Shown here piece after piece: positions 43,487-52,923 of a stretch of 64,000 bases of DNA. The notes beneath the pieces are model-generated. The model searched no databases. It was not told the origin of the DNA and saw nothing but the letters and a program-made list of their open reading frames with translations. Every line of letters starts with the position of its first letter. The stretch's first letter is position 1. The position numbers were made by a program, and so were the translations under genes. Source of the DNA: 58-81 sp012729145. Its GTDB lineage: Bacteria > Synergistota > Synergistia > Synergistales > Thermovirgaceae. The stretch spans positions 161,634 to 225,633 of the forward strand of contig JAXGIW010000003.1 of assembly GCA_040770625.1 (NCBI GenBank), in the 5' to 3' direction.

Positions 43487-44233
43487 TCATTTTTCACAAC
43501 GGGTCCACTCTGTCCTTACCAGGGCACAAACCTCCCGCGACTTGCCCATCTTCAGCCTGTGAAGGTAGACATCCGCCGGATCTCCAAACCTTTTCACCTG
43601 GGAGACAATAATATCGCCATAACGGGCAGGCATCCGGAAAAGGGCCTCAACAACCGCCGGCCGGGATGACCCAAGCACCTCCATAGGGATCCCCTCCAGG
43701 GCCCATTCCAGGTAACGCGCGTTGTTGACGTGGCGGTTTATGTCAAGATCGTGAAGGCGCACATTGAAAAGGATCTCGGTATCGGGTTCGTCCAGTTCCG
43801 GTATCTCGCTGAAACCGGTCGGGAAATCCTCGGACCTGTTCTCTTCGTAGGACGCGGGCATGGCAGTACTCAGCCTCACCGGGCGCCCTTTCTTCAGATC
43901 CAGGACAACCCAGGAGGATTCCCCGAAAATTATCCTCTTGCCGTTCGCGTCTTCCATAGAGAAATTCCTCAGCGAGTAGAGGTTCCTTTCAGGGCGGTAC
44001 CATGTACGGATCGTGAGGTCTTCTCCTGCCACTGCCGCCCTGCTGAAGCTCAGCCTCAACTGGTGAAGCACCCATGTATACCCCTTCGGGAGCAAGTCCC
44101 TTACCCCCAGCCCCAGGCTGTCGGCGTGCTCACCGGCAATGTCCTGGAACCGGTTGACGGCGTTAACCACCCTCATTTTTCCGTGAACCCCCACCTCCGA
44201 GTGCCCAACCCTGAGATCAACCATGTACTCCAC
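43487..44233 (-). CDS. Acyl-ACP thioesterase-family protein
   Basis: A 248-residue double-hotdog protein of the FatA/FatB-like acyl-ACP thioesterase family. VHGKMRVVNAVNRFQDIAGE, TWVLHQLRLSFSRAAVAGED and LHDLDINRHVNNARYLEWAL (with the conserved Asn-His pair) are visible. It releases fatty acids from acyl carrier protein, affecting membrane lipid chain length. GTG 44233 is nine bases after AAGGTGG. It lies near a nitrilase on the same strand. Confidence 0.9.
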   Translation of the reverse strand: MEYMVDLRVGHSEVGVHGKMRVVNAVNRFQDIAGEHADSLGLGVRDLLPKGYTWVLHQLRLSFSRAAVAGEDLTIRTWYRPERNLYSLRNFSMEDANGKRIIFGESSWVVLDLKKGRPVRLSTAMPASYEENRSEDFPTGFSEIPELDEPDTEILFNVRLHDLDINRHVNNARYLEWALEGIPMEVLGSSRPAVVEALFRMPARYGDIIVSQVKRFGDPADVYLHRLKMGKSREVCALVRTEWTRCEK

Positions 44234-44271
44234 CGGCTATCGCCACCTTTTACAGAAAAAGGGTCACTGGA

Positions 44272-45249
44272 TCAGGGGACGAACCTTACTCCCTGCATGG
44301 GGGCCGTATTCACTGTCAGGGAGAAGACATCGGGCCTGGAGTAGTGGCCATCGGAATCCATAAGCAGGTGCCCCTCGGTCACAAGGTCCAGATCCACCTC
44401 GGCGTGGATCGTTCCGCAGGCGTCAAAAAGGGGCTCAACGATACAGGTCGAGTCGGGGGCGATCACGGTGCTCCCGCCCCTCTGAAGCAGTTCGCCTGCC
44501 CTGCCCATGGAGGAGAGCATCTCCTTTCCCCCGGTCGTTACCCCCGGGAGGGATCCGTACCCCTCAAGCACATTGTCCAGGGTCAGGACCGTACCGGCGG
44601 CAAGAACGAAGCACTGACCCTCGAAAGCATAATGCCTGCTGGCGACCTGGTGGAGATCCCTCACCCATGGCCACTGGGCAACGTGAACCACTTCCCTCCT
44701 GGCGTGCATGGCAGCCCGGGCAAGGGGAAGCCAGTGCTCCCAGCAGATAAGACCGCCCAGAACACCGAAATCGGCATCTACCGAAACAAGGGTGCTCCCG
44801 TCGCCCATACCCCAGACCAGACGCTCCGTGTAGGTAGGGGTGAGCTTCCTGTGGGTCCTGTAAGTCCCGTCGGGGGAGATGAAGAGCATGGTGTTGTAGA
44901 GGGTGCTGCCGATAAGCTCGTGAGCGCCCATGACCATGTGGACGCCAGCCTCGGTGGCGGTGCTGACAAGGATCCCGAACTCTTCACCAGGGATGGTAAG
45001 GGAATTCTCCACAAGCCTGCGGTAAAGTCCCCTGGCAGTGTCGTCACCCCAGATCGCTGCATGGGGAGCCGAATCGATCCATACGGGGTAGCCTGGGAGC
45101 CATGTCTCGGGAAAGGCCACCACCCTGGCGCCTTCTCTGGCTGCTTCCCGGGTCAGACTGCAGGCCTTCTCCACGCTGGCCTTCAGGTTCAGGAATACCG
45201 GGGTTTCCTGAATTATCGCGACGTTCAGTTTGTTGTCCCTTTTTCCCAT
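44272..45249 (-). CDS. Nitrilase-family hydrolase
   Basis: A 325-residue nitrilase superfamily enzyme, probably a true nitrilase or cyanide dihydratase-like branch. The catalytic triad is visible: Glu48 in AFPETW, Lys135 in THRKLTPTYTE and Cys169 in GLICWEH. The substrate is unknown. Start ATG has GGCAGTTATG-type weak site (GAGGCAG). It converts nitriles to carboxylic acids and ammonia. Confidence 0.9.
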   Translation of the reverse strand: MGKRDNKLNVAIIQETPVFLNLKASVEKACSLTREAAREGARVVAFPETWLPGYPVWIDSAPHAAIWGDDTARGLYRRLVENSLTIPGEEFGILVSTATEAGVHMVMGAHELIGSTLYNTMLFISPDGTYRTHRKLTPTYTERLVWGMGDGSTLVSVDADFGVLGGLICWEHWLPLARAAMHARREVVHVAQWPWVRDLHQVASRHYAFEGQCFVLAAGTVLTLDNVLEGYGSLPGVTTGGKEMLSSMGRAGELLQRGGSTVIAPDSTCIVEPLFDACGTIHAEVDLDLVTEGHLLMDSDGHYSRPDVFSLTVNTAPMQGVRFVP

Positions 45250-45382
45250 AACTGCCTCCTCAAGTCACGTGGATCGGCGTCTGCGATTATATGAGGAGAT
45301 CATCCCCACATATTCCGACGCAAGATCCTTGCCCTTAGCCCACGGATACTTCGACGCTATTGTCAGCATCGACTCCTGCCAC

Positions 45383-45904
45383 TCAGCGGGACTGTCTTCC
45401 CTCCAGGGCGACCGGCACCATCCTGGCCGCCCTGGCCCTTGCAAGGCGTTTGGCAACTCTCGTGGATAGCAGGTCCAGATCTATGGTCCTGCCTATGCGT
45501 TTCAGCTCCAGCCTGTCGGCATCCCAGAGGCAGGCCGTCAGCGTATCCCCGGTGACCTCTCCATCGGCGTGACGGGCAATGGCGTCACAGATCCTGTCGG
45601 CTTCAAGGTGGGGGTAGAACATCTTCAGCAGCTGCCTGGCAAGGACCGCCGAATCATGGGCGTGGCCGTTGCCCCCTTTGTCGTCCGTCCTGGCGCCATC
45701 GTGCAAAAAACCCATCACCACCGCCGCCTCCACGTCCTCCCCTGTAGCTGAGGCCAGCCTCCCCGAAAGGATAGCAACCCTTCTCAAGTGAGATAGCCCG
45801 TGCAGCCCCAGACTTCCACATGAACAGAAAGGGACCAGTAGATCCTCTGTCTCTTTTGCGATAAGGAGAATCTCTTCTTTTTTCATCTTCAGACCCTTTT
45901 CCAT
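45383..45904 (-). CDS. HD-domain phosphohydrolase
   Basis: A 173-residue protein with an HD metal-dependent phosphohydrolase domain: LHGLSHLRRVAILSGRLAS, MGFLHDGARTDDKGGNGHAH, and DADRLELKRIGRTID. ATG 45904 follows GGGGGG. The frame extends upstream but without a site. Substrate unknown. Confidence 0.82.
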   Translation of the reverse strand: MEKGLKMKKEEILLIAKETEDLLVPFCSCGSLGLHGLSHLRRVAILSGRLASATGEDVEAAVVMGFLHDGARTDDKGGNGHAHDSAVLARQLLKMFYPHLEADRICDAIARHADGEVTGDTLTACLWDADRLELKRIGRTIDLDLLSTRVAKRLARARAARMVPVALEGRQSR

Positions 45905-45982
45905 AATTCCCCCCATGCATGAAAGATACCGGATACCATCCGCCTGACCATCGGCCCTCTGGCCGACCGAGAAAACCACTTA

Positions 45983-47998
45983 TCAACGTACAGAAATATG
46001 GATCATATCTCCAGGGCTTCCAGCCAGAAAGATGAAGCACCCTTCCGGTACATAGACCTCTCCTGTGTCGACCACGCTGTCGAACAAAGGAGGGGCCCCG
46101 GGACCGGGTAGCACCACTACTCTGCCTCCTTCTGTGAACCCAAAGGAGAGTATCCCTTCTGACACTGTCTTAAGCCACTCGTTCTCCCCTTCTGTCCCTA
46201 TTGCAACCAGGGTTGTCCCTTCCTTGAGCGGTTTGGCCGTCCCTTCCCTTGAGAAGACGAACTGGAGGACCCCGGCCCTGACCTCGCCTTCCTTTCGGAA
46301 AAGCCTCAGCGAAGACTGGTCACGGAAACCAGTCGCGGCTATCTCGGCATAGTCGGGGTCGACTACCCTGTTGGGGGTCGAAAAAGTGACATAACCTGGA
46401 AGCTCTTTCGGAGCCGAAGATCGTATCGCCAAATAATAGCTGGTAAAACTGTTGAATGTCGGCGAGTTGCGGACCAGCCACACCGTCCCGTCCATCTCGA
46501 CCGACATTTCCAGCGGGCTCTCCGCCGTTTCAAGCATTTGATAGACAGGGACATCCACACCGTACCTGGGGATTTTCGACCTCACCAGGAAAGTTCCTTC
46601 ATGGGAGGAGACCAGGTAGAACCTGTCTCCCTTCTCCAGGTTATGGAAATATCCGCCATTGTGGATCAGCGAAAGAACGGGGCGCACCTCTTCGCTGCTA
46701 CCCGCCCCGGCTCCCGTAACGGGATAAATGTCAAGAAGCCCCTTCTCCCTGTCGAATTCGAAACGGTAGAAACCTGATTCGTCCATAAAATACCTTGAGG
46801 TAGGCAAAATGCTCTCTGCTATCGGCTCTGCCTTCACGGGCTTTTCAAGGGGGTCTTCTCCAGGGACCGGCAGGCCCCTGTCCTGCAGCATGGCTTTCAT
46901 TACCTTGTAGGTGGCCTCCTCGGCCCTTCCGGCCCCGGAGAATATCACCGCCACGGCCATCCTCTCCGACGGGAGAAGCTGCAAATTTGTAGAGTAGAAC
47001 AAGGTACCCCCACTCTTTGCCAGCATCTGGTAACCCAGCTCCATAAAGTCCGGAAGAACGCGATAATCCCATCCAAAAGCCTCAAGGAAAGGCTGCCCCT
47101 CAAGTGAGGAAGAGAAGGCTGTGGGCTGAACCTTCATGATCTCCTCTATGGATGAGGGTGAAAGGATATGCATGCCTCCAGGCATGAAGCTGTCGGCAAA
47201 TCGGCAAAGGTCCTCGACAGTGGAAGACAGCCCCCCGGCACCAAGGACCTCGGCCACCTCTCCGGGGTATTTCTTCCCCTCAGGGTCGTAGAACCTTGCG
47301 ACTTTGCCTCCGGTCACCCCGATGCTCTCCCCGGTATGATCCATCCCGAGAGGACGGAAGATCCTTTCCTCGAGAAAATCAATGTAACGTTTACCGGAGA
47401 TCCTCTCAACTATCATCTCCGCAAGGGTGAAGCCGTCGTTGCAGTATATCCCCATCGCTCCAGGGTCATGTTTAAGTGAACTCTCCTTCAGTGTGTCCAG
47501 AAGGGTCTCATGAGGATCACCCTCGGGCCTGTACCCAAAGACGAATGAAGACCCAGGAAGCCCCGAGGAGTGGTTGAATAGCATCCTGACCGTAATGTCC
47601 CTGTAACGGGGGTCCTTCATCTCGAATTCCGGGATGTGATTCACGACCGGGTCGTCCAGGTTGATCCTTCCCTCATCGACCAGAAGAAGTATGGAGACGG
47701 CGGCGAACATCTTGCTCGTGGATCCGATGTTGAACCTGGTCTCCCTGTCGACCGTCTTCCCTTCTGCCCGGTCGGCGGGGCCATACCCCTCAAAGAACAC
47801 TATCTTTCCCTTGTCCATGACAGCCACGGACCCGGAGTTCACCCCTCCGGAGGTAACCGACTTCCAGAGGATCTCCCGGGCGGTCCTGACCGTTTCAGGA
47901 TACTCTATCGCAGGATCCCCGGCGGCAAAGGCTGCTGACAGACCGACAAGGAAAAGCAGGACAAGGACAGAAAAACCTCGAATGATCGACCTTCTCAT
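45983..47998 (-). CDS. Exported serine beta-lactamase-family hydrolase
   Basis: A 671-residue protein with a signal peptide (GFSVLVLLFLVGLSAAFA). The class C beta-lactamase/ DD-peptidase domain is at about residues 40-390: Ser93 and Lys96 in GSTSKMFAA, and Tyr185-Asn187 in GIYCNDGFTLAE. The remaining 280 residues are beta-rich without a recognised family and may bind substrate. The family includes D-aminopeptidases and esterases. ATG 47998 is behind AAGGGGG. Confidence 0.88.
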   Translation of the reverse strand: MRRSIIRGFSVLVLLFLVGLSAAFAAGDPAIEYPETVRTAREILWKSVTSGGVNSGSVAVMDKGKIVFFEGYGPADRAEGKTVDRETRFNIGSTSKMFAAVSILLLVDEGRINLDDPVVNHIPEFEMKDPRYRDITVRMLFNHSSGLPGSSFVFGYRPEGDPHETLLDTLKESSLKHDPGAMGIYCNDGFTLAEMIVERISGKRYIDFLEERIFRPLGMDHTGESIGVTGGKVARFYDPEGKKYPGEVAEVLGAGGLSSTVEDLCRFADSFMPGGMHILSPSSIEEIMKVQPTAFSSSLEGQPFLEAFGWDYRVLPDFMELGYQMLAKSGGTLFYSTNLQLLPSERMAVAVIFSGAGRAEEATYKVMKAMLQDRGLPVPGEDPLEKPVKAEPIAESILPTSRYFMDESGFYRFEFDREKGLLDIYPVTGAGAGSSEEVRPVLSLIHNGGYFHNLEKGDRFYLVSSHEGTFLVRSKIPRYGVDVPVYQMLETAESPLEMSVEMDGTVWLVRNSPTFNSFTSYYLAIRSSAPKELPGYVTFSTPNRVVDPDYAEIAATGFRDQSSLRLFRKEGEVRAGVLQFVFSREGTAKPLKEGTTLVAIGTEGENEWLKTVSEGILSFGFTEGGRVVVLPGPGAPPLFDSVVDTGEVYVPEGCFIFLAGSPGDMIHISVR

Positions 47999-48081
47999 GA
48001 AACCAACCCCCTTCTCAGGCCCTGGATCCGGCCCGGTCACATATATCGCAAATGGCCCCCCTGGAGATGTTTGCCACAGGA

Positions 48082-48765
48082 TCAGTCGTTTATGGGTCCA
48101 TCAGTTAATTTTTTCCCCGAATGAAAGGCCCTGAGGTCTGCATAAAGAGTGTAGCGGCTTTTACCCATTTTGCGGGCCAGCATTCTGATGGCACCCTTCA
48201 GATTGAAAAACCCCTGCTCCTCGAGCTTCTCAATACATTGCATCCTTTCCGAACGACTCAGATAGTTAAGCGGTTTTCCGAGGTTCCGGCGGACACTTTC
48301 GAGGATCTCTTCGGCAGAAATGTCGTTCACCCTGGAAAAACGCTCCACCTGGAGATCGCTGAAGGACAGGGGGTGAAGGGTCGTCAGGAATTCGCCCATG
48401 TCCTTCAGCACCTGCCCCTGGGTCATATCGCAATTGATGCAGAGAAAACCTATAAGCTCCCTGTTCCCGTCGCGGATCAAAGCCACGCCCGAACGCAGTG
48501 GTTTGCCGTTTTCCGCTTCCGATGGATAATTGGCCAAAAAATCCACACTCTCTGCTTCCGGATTTGTCATAAGGAAATAGCCCAGATCCGTCATCCTGGA
48601 CTTCTCGTCCCGCCCAGTTACTTCCCCGTTCTCAATGGCAACGATAAAGGGGGCCTCTTTTGAGACGTCGTGAAGGAGGATCTCGCAGTCCTTACCCAAC
48701 ATTGCACCTAGAAGCTTGACCACAGGGACCAAAGGTTCGAGAAGAGGATGACATTTATCCTGCAT
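48082..48765 (-). CDS. YheO/DauR-like PAS-HTH transcriptional regulator
   Basis: A 227-residue protein with an N-terminal YheO-like PAS domain (DCEILLHDVSKEAPFIVAIENGE, given as DCEILLHDVSKEAPFIVA, plus DGNRELIGFLCINCDMT) and a C-terminal HTH_22 (KMGKSRYTLYADLR). DauR of Pseudomonas, the repressor of D-arginine use, belongs to this group. It is divergent from an ornithine-cyclodeaminase-family gene, the same partnership, so it likely senses an amino acid. Confidence 0.85.
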   Translation of the reverse strand: MQDKCHPLLEPLVPVVKLLGAMLGKDCEILLHDVSKEAPFIVAIENGEVTGRDEKSRMTDLGYFLMTNPEAESVDFLANYPSEAENGKPLRSGVALIRDGNRELIGFLCINCDMTQGQVLKDMGEFLTTLHPLSFSDLQVERFSRVNDISAEEILESVRRNLGKPLNYLSRSERMQCIEKLEEQGFFNLKGAIRMLARKMGKSRYTLYADLRAFHSGKKLTDGPIND

Positions 48766-48906
48766 TTTGCACCTCCGGGATCGTCAGGTAGGGCCTCTCG
48801 GAAATGTCGAGGCCTTCTGCCAGGAAAAGCTTAATGTATCAATACTGTCAAGCGCAACGGTTCATTTCTTTTAATTCAACAAAAGTATATAACATACAAG
48901 AATGTG

Positions 48907-48935
48907 TTGACTAACCATTTTCGGATTGCTAGACT
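48907..48935 (+). promoter_or_regulatory. Promoter of the OCD-Liv 3 genes
   Basis: TTGACT (48907-48912), 17 bases and TAGACT (48930-48935) form a sigma-70-like promoter about 55 bases before the GTG start at 48991. Confidence 0.55.
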
Positions 48936-48990
48936 CAATTGGAGAAATGATATTTGCCGAAAAGAGTAAAGCGACAGGGAGGGGTATCGT

Positions 48991-49980
48991 GTGCGATTGA
49001 TTACCAGGGAAGAAATGCGGCGCGTTTATTCCATGGAAGAGGCCATCGAGGCGATGAAGCTGGCCTTCAGACTGTTCTCGGAGGGAAAAGCTATCGTGCC
49101 GCTGAGGACCAAGATCGATGTATCGAAGAGTGAAGGCCAGGCCCTTTTCATGTCCGCCTACGTGGAGGAGACCATGTCCCTGGGGCTGAAGATCGTGTCG
49201 GTCTTTCCCAACAACGTGAAGGTCGGCAAGCCGGCCGTCCCCGCGACCATGGTCCACATGAACCCTGAAACGGGAGAGGTCTGTGCCATTATGGACGGCA
49301 CCTATCTCACCCAGGTCCGTACCGGGGCCGCTGCCGGTGCCGCCACGGACCTTCTCGCCAGGAAGAACGCATCTGTAGGGGCACTGATAGGTGCCGGGGG
49401 GCAGTCATCAGCCCAGATCGAGGGAATGCTCGCTGCCAGGAAACTGAAAGAGGTCAGGATCTACGATGCCGATGGAGAGCGTGCTCAAAAAACCGCAGAG
49501 ACCCAGGACAGGAAATGGGAAAAGGCCGGGGTCAGGATACTGGCCACCAAGTCGGCAGAGGAAGCCCTGAGAGATGCCGATGTTATCACAACCGTTACGA
49601 CCGCAAGGGATCCGGTCTTCCCCGCCGAGGCCGTCAAAAGGGGCGCCCACATCAACGGCGTAGGTTCCTTCAAGCCCGACATGCAGGAAATCCCACCTGA
49701 AATATATCTGAAGGCAAACAGGGTTTTCGTGGAATCCCGAGAAGCAGTCCTCTCGGAAGCAGGAGATCTGATCATTCCTATCAAAGGTGGGCTCTTCACA
49801 GAAAAGATCATAACCGGTGAACTGGGAGAGCTGGTTGCCGGAAAGGTAGAGGGTCGCAAGAGCGACGAAGAGATCACCCTTTTCAAAACGGTCGGCATTG
49901 GTGTTCAGGATGCCGTTGCTGCCGGAGAAATATACAAAAGGGCTGTTGAACAGAACGTCGGAACAGAGTTTACCTTCTGA
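48991..49980 (+). CDS. Ornithine cyclodeaminase / mu-crystallin family protein
   Basis: A 329-residue NAD(P)-dependent enzyme. It has MEEAIEAMKLAFRLFSEG at the N-terminus, DGTYLTQVRTGAAAGAATDL, GAGGQSSAQIEGML (dinucleotide-binding Rossmann) and DADVITTVTTARDPVF. Related enzymes are ornithine cyclodeaminase, alanine dehydrogenase, and DauB of the D-arginine pathway; the exact reaction is uncertain. GTG 48991 is six to ten bases after AGGGAGGGG. A type of Liv transporter follows, 150 bases on, likely for the same amino acid. Confidence 0.88.
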   Translation: MRLITREEMRRVYSMEEAIEAMKLAFRLFSEGKAIVPLRTKIDVSKSEGQALFMSAYVEETMSLGLKIVSVFPNNVKVGKPAVPATMVHMNPETGEVCAIMDGTYLTQVRTGAAAGAATDLLARKNASVGALIGAGGQSSAQIEGMLAARKLKEVRIYDADGERAQKTAETQDRKWEKAGVRILATKSAEEALRDADVITTVTTARDPVFPAEAVKRGAHINGVGSFKPDMQEIPPEIYLKANRVFVESREAVLSEAGDLIIPIKGGLFTEKIITGELGELVAGKVEGRKSDEEITLFKTVGIGVQDAVAAGEIYKRAVEQNVGTEFTF

Positions 49981-50070
49981 TGGATAGAAAGGAGTGATTC
50001 GCAAGAGGAGAGCCCTGGTTTCAGAGCGTAGTTTCTGTGAAAAGGCCTGTTTTCAGGGGGATCTGCCGGC

Positions 50071-50085
50071 ACCTTTGACAAAGGT
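50071..50085. promoter_or_regulatory. 15-base palindrome upstream of Liv 3
   Basis: ACCTTTG-A-CAAAGGT is a perfect palindrome about 50 bases before the binding-protein start. It contains TTGACA, which could serve as a -35 box. It may be the operator of the adjacent YheO/DauR-like regulator or another factor. Inference from position only. Confidence 0.4.
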
Positions 50086-50132
50086 AACGGATCGGGGATG
50101 ACCCTGTAAAAGAGACAAAGGGGTGATAAGCA

Positions 50133-51359
50133 ATGAGTAGAAAGGTATTAGGGAGTATTATACTGGCCGTTCTTCTGGCCGCATTGATCGCCGCTCCGGG
50201 TATCACAGCCGAGAAACAAGAGATCTCGATAGGCGCCTTCATGCCCCTGACCGGTGATTTCGCCAGTTACGGGGCTCGTGGCAGGGTTGCCATCGAAAAA
50301 GCAGAGGCAGACATCGCTAAATTCACCTCGGAGGCCAACCTTCCCATAACCATCAAATTCCTTTACGAAGACTCCGAAACGAAAGCTAACGTGACACTGG
50401 AAAAGATCAAGGCAATGGCCGCACAGGGCGTCAAGGTCGCAGTGGGCCTTCTGGACAGTTCGGACATTCGCCTTGCCATGGGATACGCCAATGCGAACAA
50501 GATAGCCATTATTTCCTCTTTCTCGACCGTTGCGGACCTGGGGATCGCCGATGACTATATCTTCCGTCCTATACCGCACGACGACATGGAAGGAGTGGCC
50601 CTGGCAGAGCTGATCAAGACTATGGGCTTCTCCCATGTCGCGCTCCTGGTGAGGAAGGACCCCTGCGATCTTTCGATAGCCAGCAGCTTCGTCAAGGAGT
50701 ACGAGGCCAGAGGCGGAAAGATCCTTGAAAGAGTTGACTTTGCCGGTGGGACCAAGGAATTCTCCGGTGAACTTTCCTCGCTTGAAAGAGCCGTGAAGCC
50801 TGCTGTCGAAGAATTCGGTGTCGACAAGGTAGCCGTCATCAGCCTGACCTGGGAGGATCTCGCCATTATCCTGAGCCAGGCGCAGGCCAGGAAGAGCCCT
50901 CTCCTTGACCTTACATGGACGGGCGGCGACGCTGTTGCGCAGAGTACCGTGATCCTTCGGGATGCCGGGGAAGCGGCTGCCAAAGTCTCTGTTATCTCGC
51001 CCATGTACTCTGCCCCGAAATCCTCCAAGCGGGAAGAGCTCCTTGCCTATGCCCAGGACAAGATAGGCGAGACCCTGGATATCTACAGTCTCGTTGCCTA
51101 TGATTGCGCCTGGCTTGCTGCACTGTCTGCCATATGCACCCAATCCGGTGACGGAGAGGCGATAAAGGATGCCCTGCCCCACGTTGCTGCGAATTACTAC
51201 GGGGCCAGCGGCTGGACCGATCTGGACGAACTCGGCGACAGGAAAGCGCTCAACGTAGAATTCTTCGCTGTTGATGAAGTTGACGGAGAACTAGCCTGGG
51301 TAAAGGTTTCAGAATACGACGCGGCCACAGGAGGCCTCTCCGAAGCACCATCGAAATAG
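50133..51359 (+). CDS. Liv-type ABC transporter, substrate-binding protein (Liv 3)
   Basis: Periplasmic binding protein of 408 residues. Signal peptide LGSIILAVLLAALIAAPGIT lies at residues 6-25, and the mature start EISIGAFMPLTGDFASYGA is typical. The two halves of the binding fold are visible with KVAVGLLDSSD and VAVISLTWEDLAI. Start ATG follows AGGGGTGA. It is distinct from the Liv 1 and Liv 2 binding proteins. Confidence 0.92.
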   Translation: MSRKVLGSIILAVLLAALIAAPGITAEKQEISIGAFMPLTGDFASYGARGRVAIEKAEADIAKFTSEANLPITIKFLYEDSETKANVTLEKIKAMAAQGVKVAVGLLDSSDIRLAMGYANANKIAIISSFSTVADLGIADDYIFRPIPHDDMEGVALAELIKTMGFSHVALLVRKDPCDLSIASSFVKEYEARGGKILERVDFAGGTKEFSGELSSLERAVKPAVEEFGVDKVAVISLTWEDLAIILSQAQARKSPLLDLTWTGGDAVAQSTVILRDAGEAAAKVSVISPMYSAPKSSKREELLAYAQDKIGETLDIYSLVAYDCAWLAALSAICTQSGDGEAIKDALPHVAANYYGASGWTDLDELGDRKALNVEFFAVDEVDGELAWVKVSEYDAATGGLSEAPSK

Positions 51360-51369
51360 TTGAATTAGT

Positions 51370-51396
51370 GGCCCTGTCCCTTAACAGGGACAGGGC
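51370..51396 (+). terminator. Hairpin between Liv 3 binding protein and livG
   Basis: GGCCCTGTCCCT pairs with AGGGACAGGGCC around TAAC/ACAG-type loop bases; CATTTCTCTATTT follows. It probably limits read-through into the transporter genes, as at the matching position in Liv 1. Confidence 0.75.
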
Positions 51397-51433
51397 CCAT
51401 TTCTCTATTTGATCCCCAGACGGAGGAATCAAG

Positions 51434-52195
51434 ATGCCTGAGGCAATGCTGGAAGTGTGCAACGTCAAGAAAAGCTTTGGCGGGCTCAAAGCGGTGGACG
51501 GTGTCAGCATGTCCCTGCCGCGGGGGGGTATCACTCTCCTGATCGGGCCCAACGGAAGCGGCAAGACCACCTTCGTGAACAGCATCACCGGCTTTCTCCA
51601 TCCTGATGGGGGACATGTTTACCTTGAGGGAAAGGAAATAACCGGTTGGCCGATGTACAGGATCTGCAAAGAGGGAATGGTGCGTTCTTTTCAGCTTCCA
51701 GCTCCATTCGGGGGGTTGAGCATTCTGGGGAACCTTCTCGCCGCCTGTGAATGCGGCCCCGGAGAATCCCTCCTGTGGTCCCCCTTCAAGGATATGTGGA
51801 GAACAAAAGAGAGAGAGAACGTTCGGGAGGCCTTTGCAGTGGCCAGGGCCATGGAGCTGACTTCCTACTGGGACGCCCCAATGGCGGAAACCTCCACAGG
51901 ACACATCAAACTTACCGAAATAGGACGCGCTCTTCTGGCCGGGGCAAAACTCGTCATCCTGGATGAACCCATATGCGGTGTTGATCCTGTGATGGCGGAC
52001 GAGGTCTTCTCGTTCCTGGTCCGGCTAAGGGATGAGCAGGACCTCACCTTCCTTGTTATAGAACACAGACTCGATATCGCCTTGAAATACGCCGACTATG
52101 TCTACGTTATGAACCAGGGAACGCTGATCGCGCAGGGTTCGGTGGACGAGGTGCTGAACAATCGCCAGGTAAAAGAGGTGTATCTGGGATCATGA
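51434..52195 (+). CDS. livG: Liv-type ABC transporter ATP-binding protein LivG (Liv 3)
   Basis: ATPase of 253 residues with Walker A GPNGSGKT and Walker B LVILDEPICGV. The signature reads STGHIKLTEIGRALL, degenerate relative to LSGGQ, as sometimes seen in LivG. ATG follows GGAGGAA-type site. It overlaps livF by four bases (ATGA). Confidence 0.92.
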   Translation: MPEAMLEVCNVKKSFGGLKAVDGVSMSLPRGGITLLIGPNGSGKTTFVNSITGFLHPDGGHVYLEGKEITGWPMYRICKEGMVRSFQLPAPFGGLSILGNLLAACECGPGESLLWSPFKDMWRTKERENVREAFAVARAMELTSYWDAPMAETSTGHIKLTEIGRALLAGAKLVILDEPICGVDPVMADEVFSFLVRLRDEQDLTFLVIEHRLDIALKYADYVYVMNQGTLIAQGSVDEVLNNRQVKEVYLGS

Positions 52196-52908
52196 GCCAA
52201 TTATTGCGAGTCCAGGACCTCAATGCGGGTTATGGCGCCATTCATGTCCTTTTCGACATCAACCTGGAGTGTGACCAGGGGCAGGCTGTGGCTATTGTCG
52301 GCCCTAATGGAAGCGGCAAGACGACTTTCCTGAACAGCATTTTCCGCCTCGCGGACATATTTTCAGGCAGAGTGGTCCTTGACGGTAAAGAGATCCAAAG
52401 GGAAAAGGCTCACAGGATCACCAGCTACGGGATCGGTTACCTGAGACAGGAGGGTAACGTCTTTCCCGGGCTCACCGTTGAAGAGAACTTGAAGATGGGA
52501 GCATTCAATCTGCCAGGGAAGGAAGTCAAGGAGCGAATGGATGAGGTGCTCTCCCTCATTAAACCCGTCGAGGTGTTCCTGCGCAGGACCGCAGGGACGC
52601 TAAGCGGCGGGGAAAGGGAAATGGTCGCGCTGGCTGCCGCTCTTATGTGCAGGCCGAAACTCCTTCTCCTCGACGAACCTACCAGCGGTCTCTCTCCCAT
52701 CGCCTCGGCACAGATCGCTGAACTTGTAAAGAACCTGAAAGACAAGACCCACTTGAGCATGTTGGTGATCGAGCAGAACCTGAAGATCATGTTCGACATC
52801 GTCGACAAGTGTTACCTGCTGGTCAGCGGGCGAATGATATTCTCCGGCCAACCCGAGGAGCTTCAGTCAGACAGGGAGCTCATGAGAACCTACCTCGGCT
52901 TGTCCTGA
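52192..52908 (+). CDS. livF: Liv-type ABC transporter ATP-binding protein LivF (Liv 3)
   Basis: ATPase of 238 residues with Walker A GPNGSGKT, signature LSGGEREMVALAAALM and Walker B LLLLDEPTSGLS. Full consensus motifs suggest it is the more active ATPase of the pair. It overlaps livG and is ten bases before livH. Confidence 0.92.
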   Translation: MSQLLRVQDLNAGYGAIHVLFDINLECDQGQAVAIVGPNGSGKTTFLNSIFRLADIFSGRVVLDGKEIQREKAHRITSYGIGYLRQEGNVFPGLTVEENLKMGAFNLPGKEVKERMDEVLSLIKPVEVFLRRTAGTLSGGEREMVALAAALMCRPKLLLLDEPTSGLSPIASAQIAELVKNLKDKTHLSMLVIEQNLKIMFDIVDKCYLLVSGRMIFSGQPEELQSDRELMRTYLGLS

Positions 52909-52923
52909 CGGGGGGCGATGACA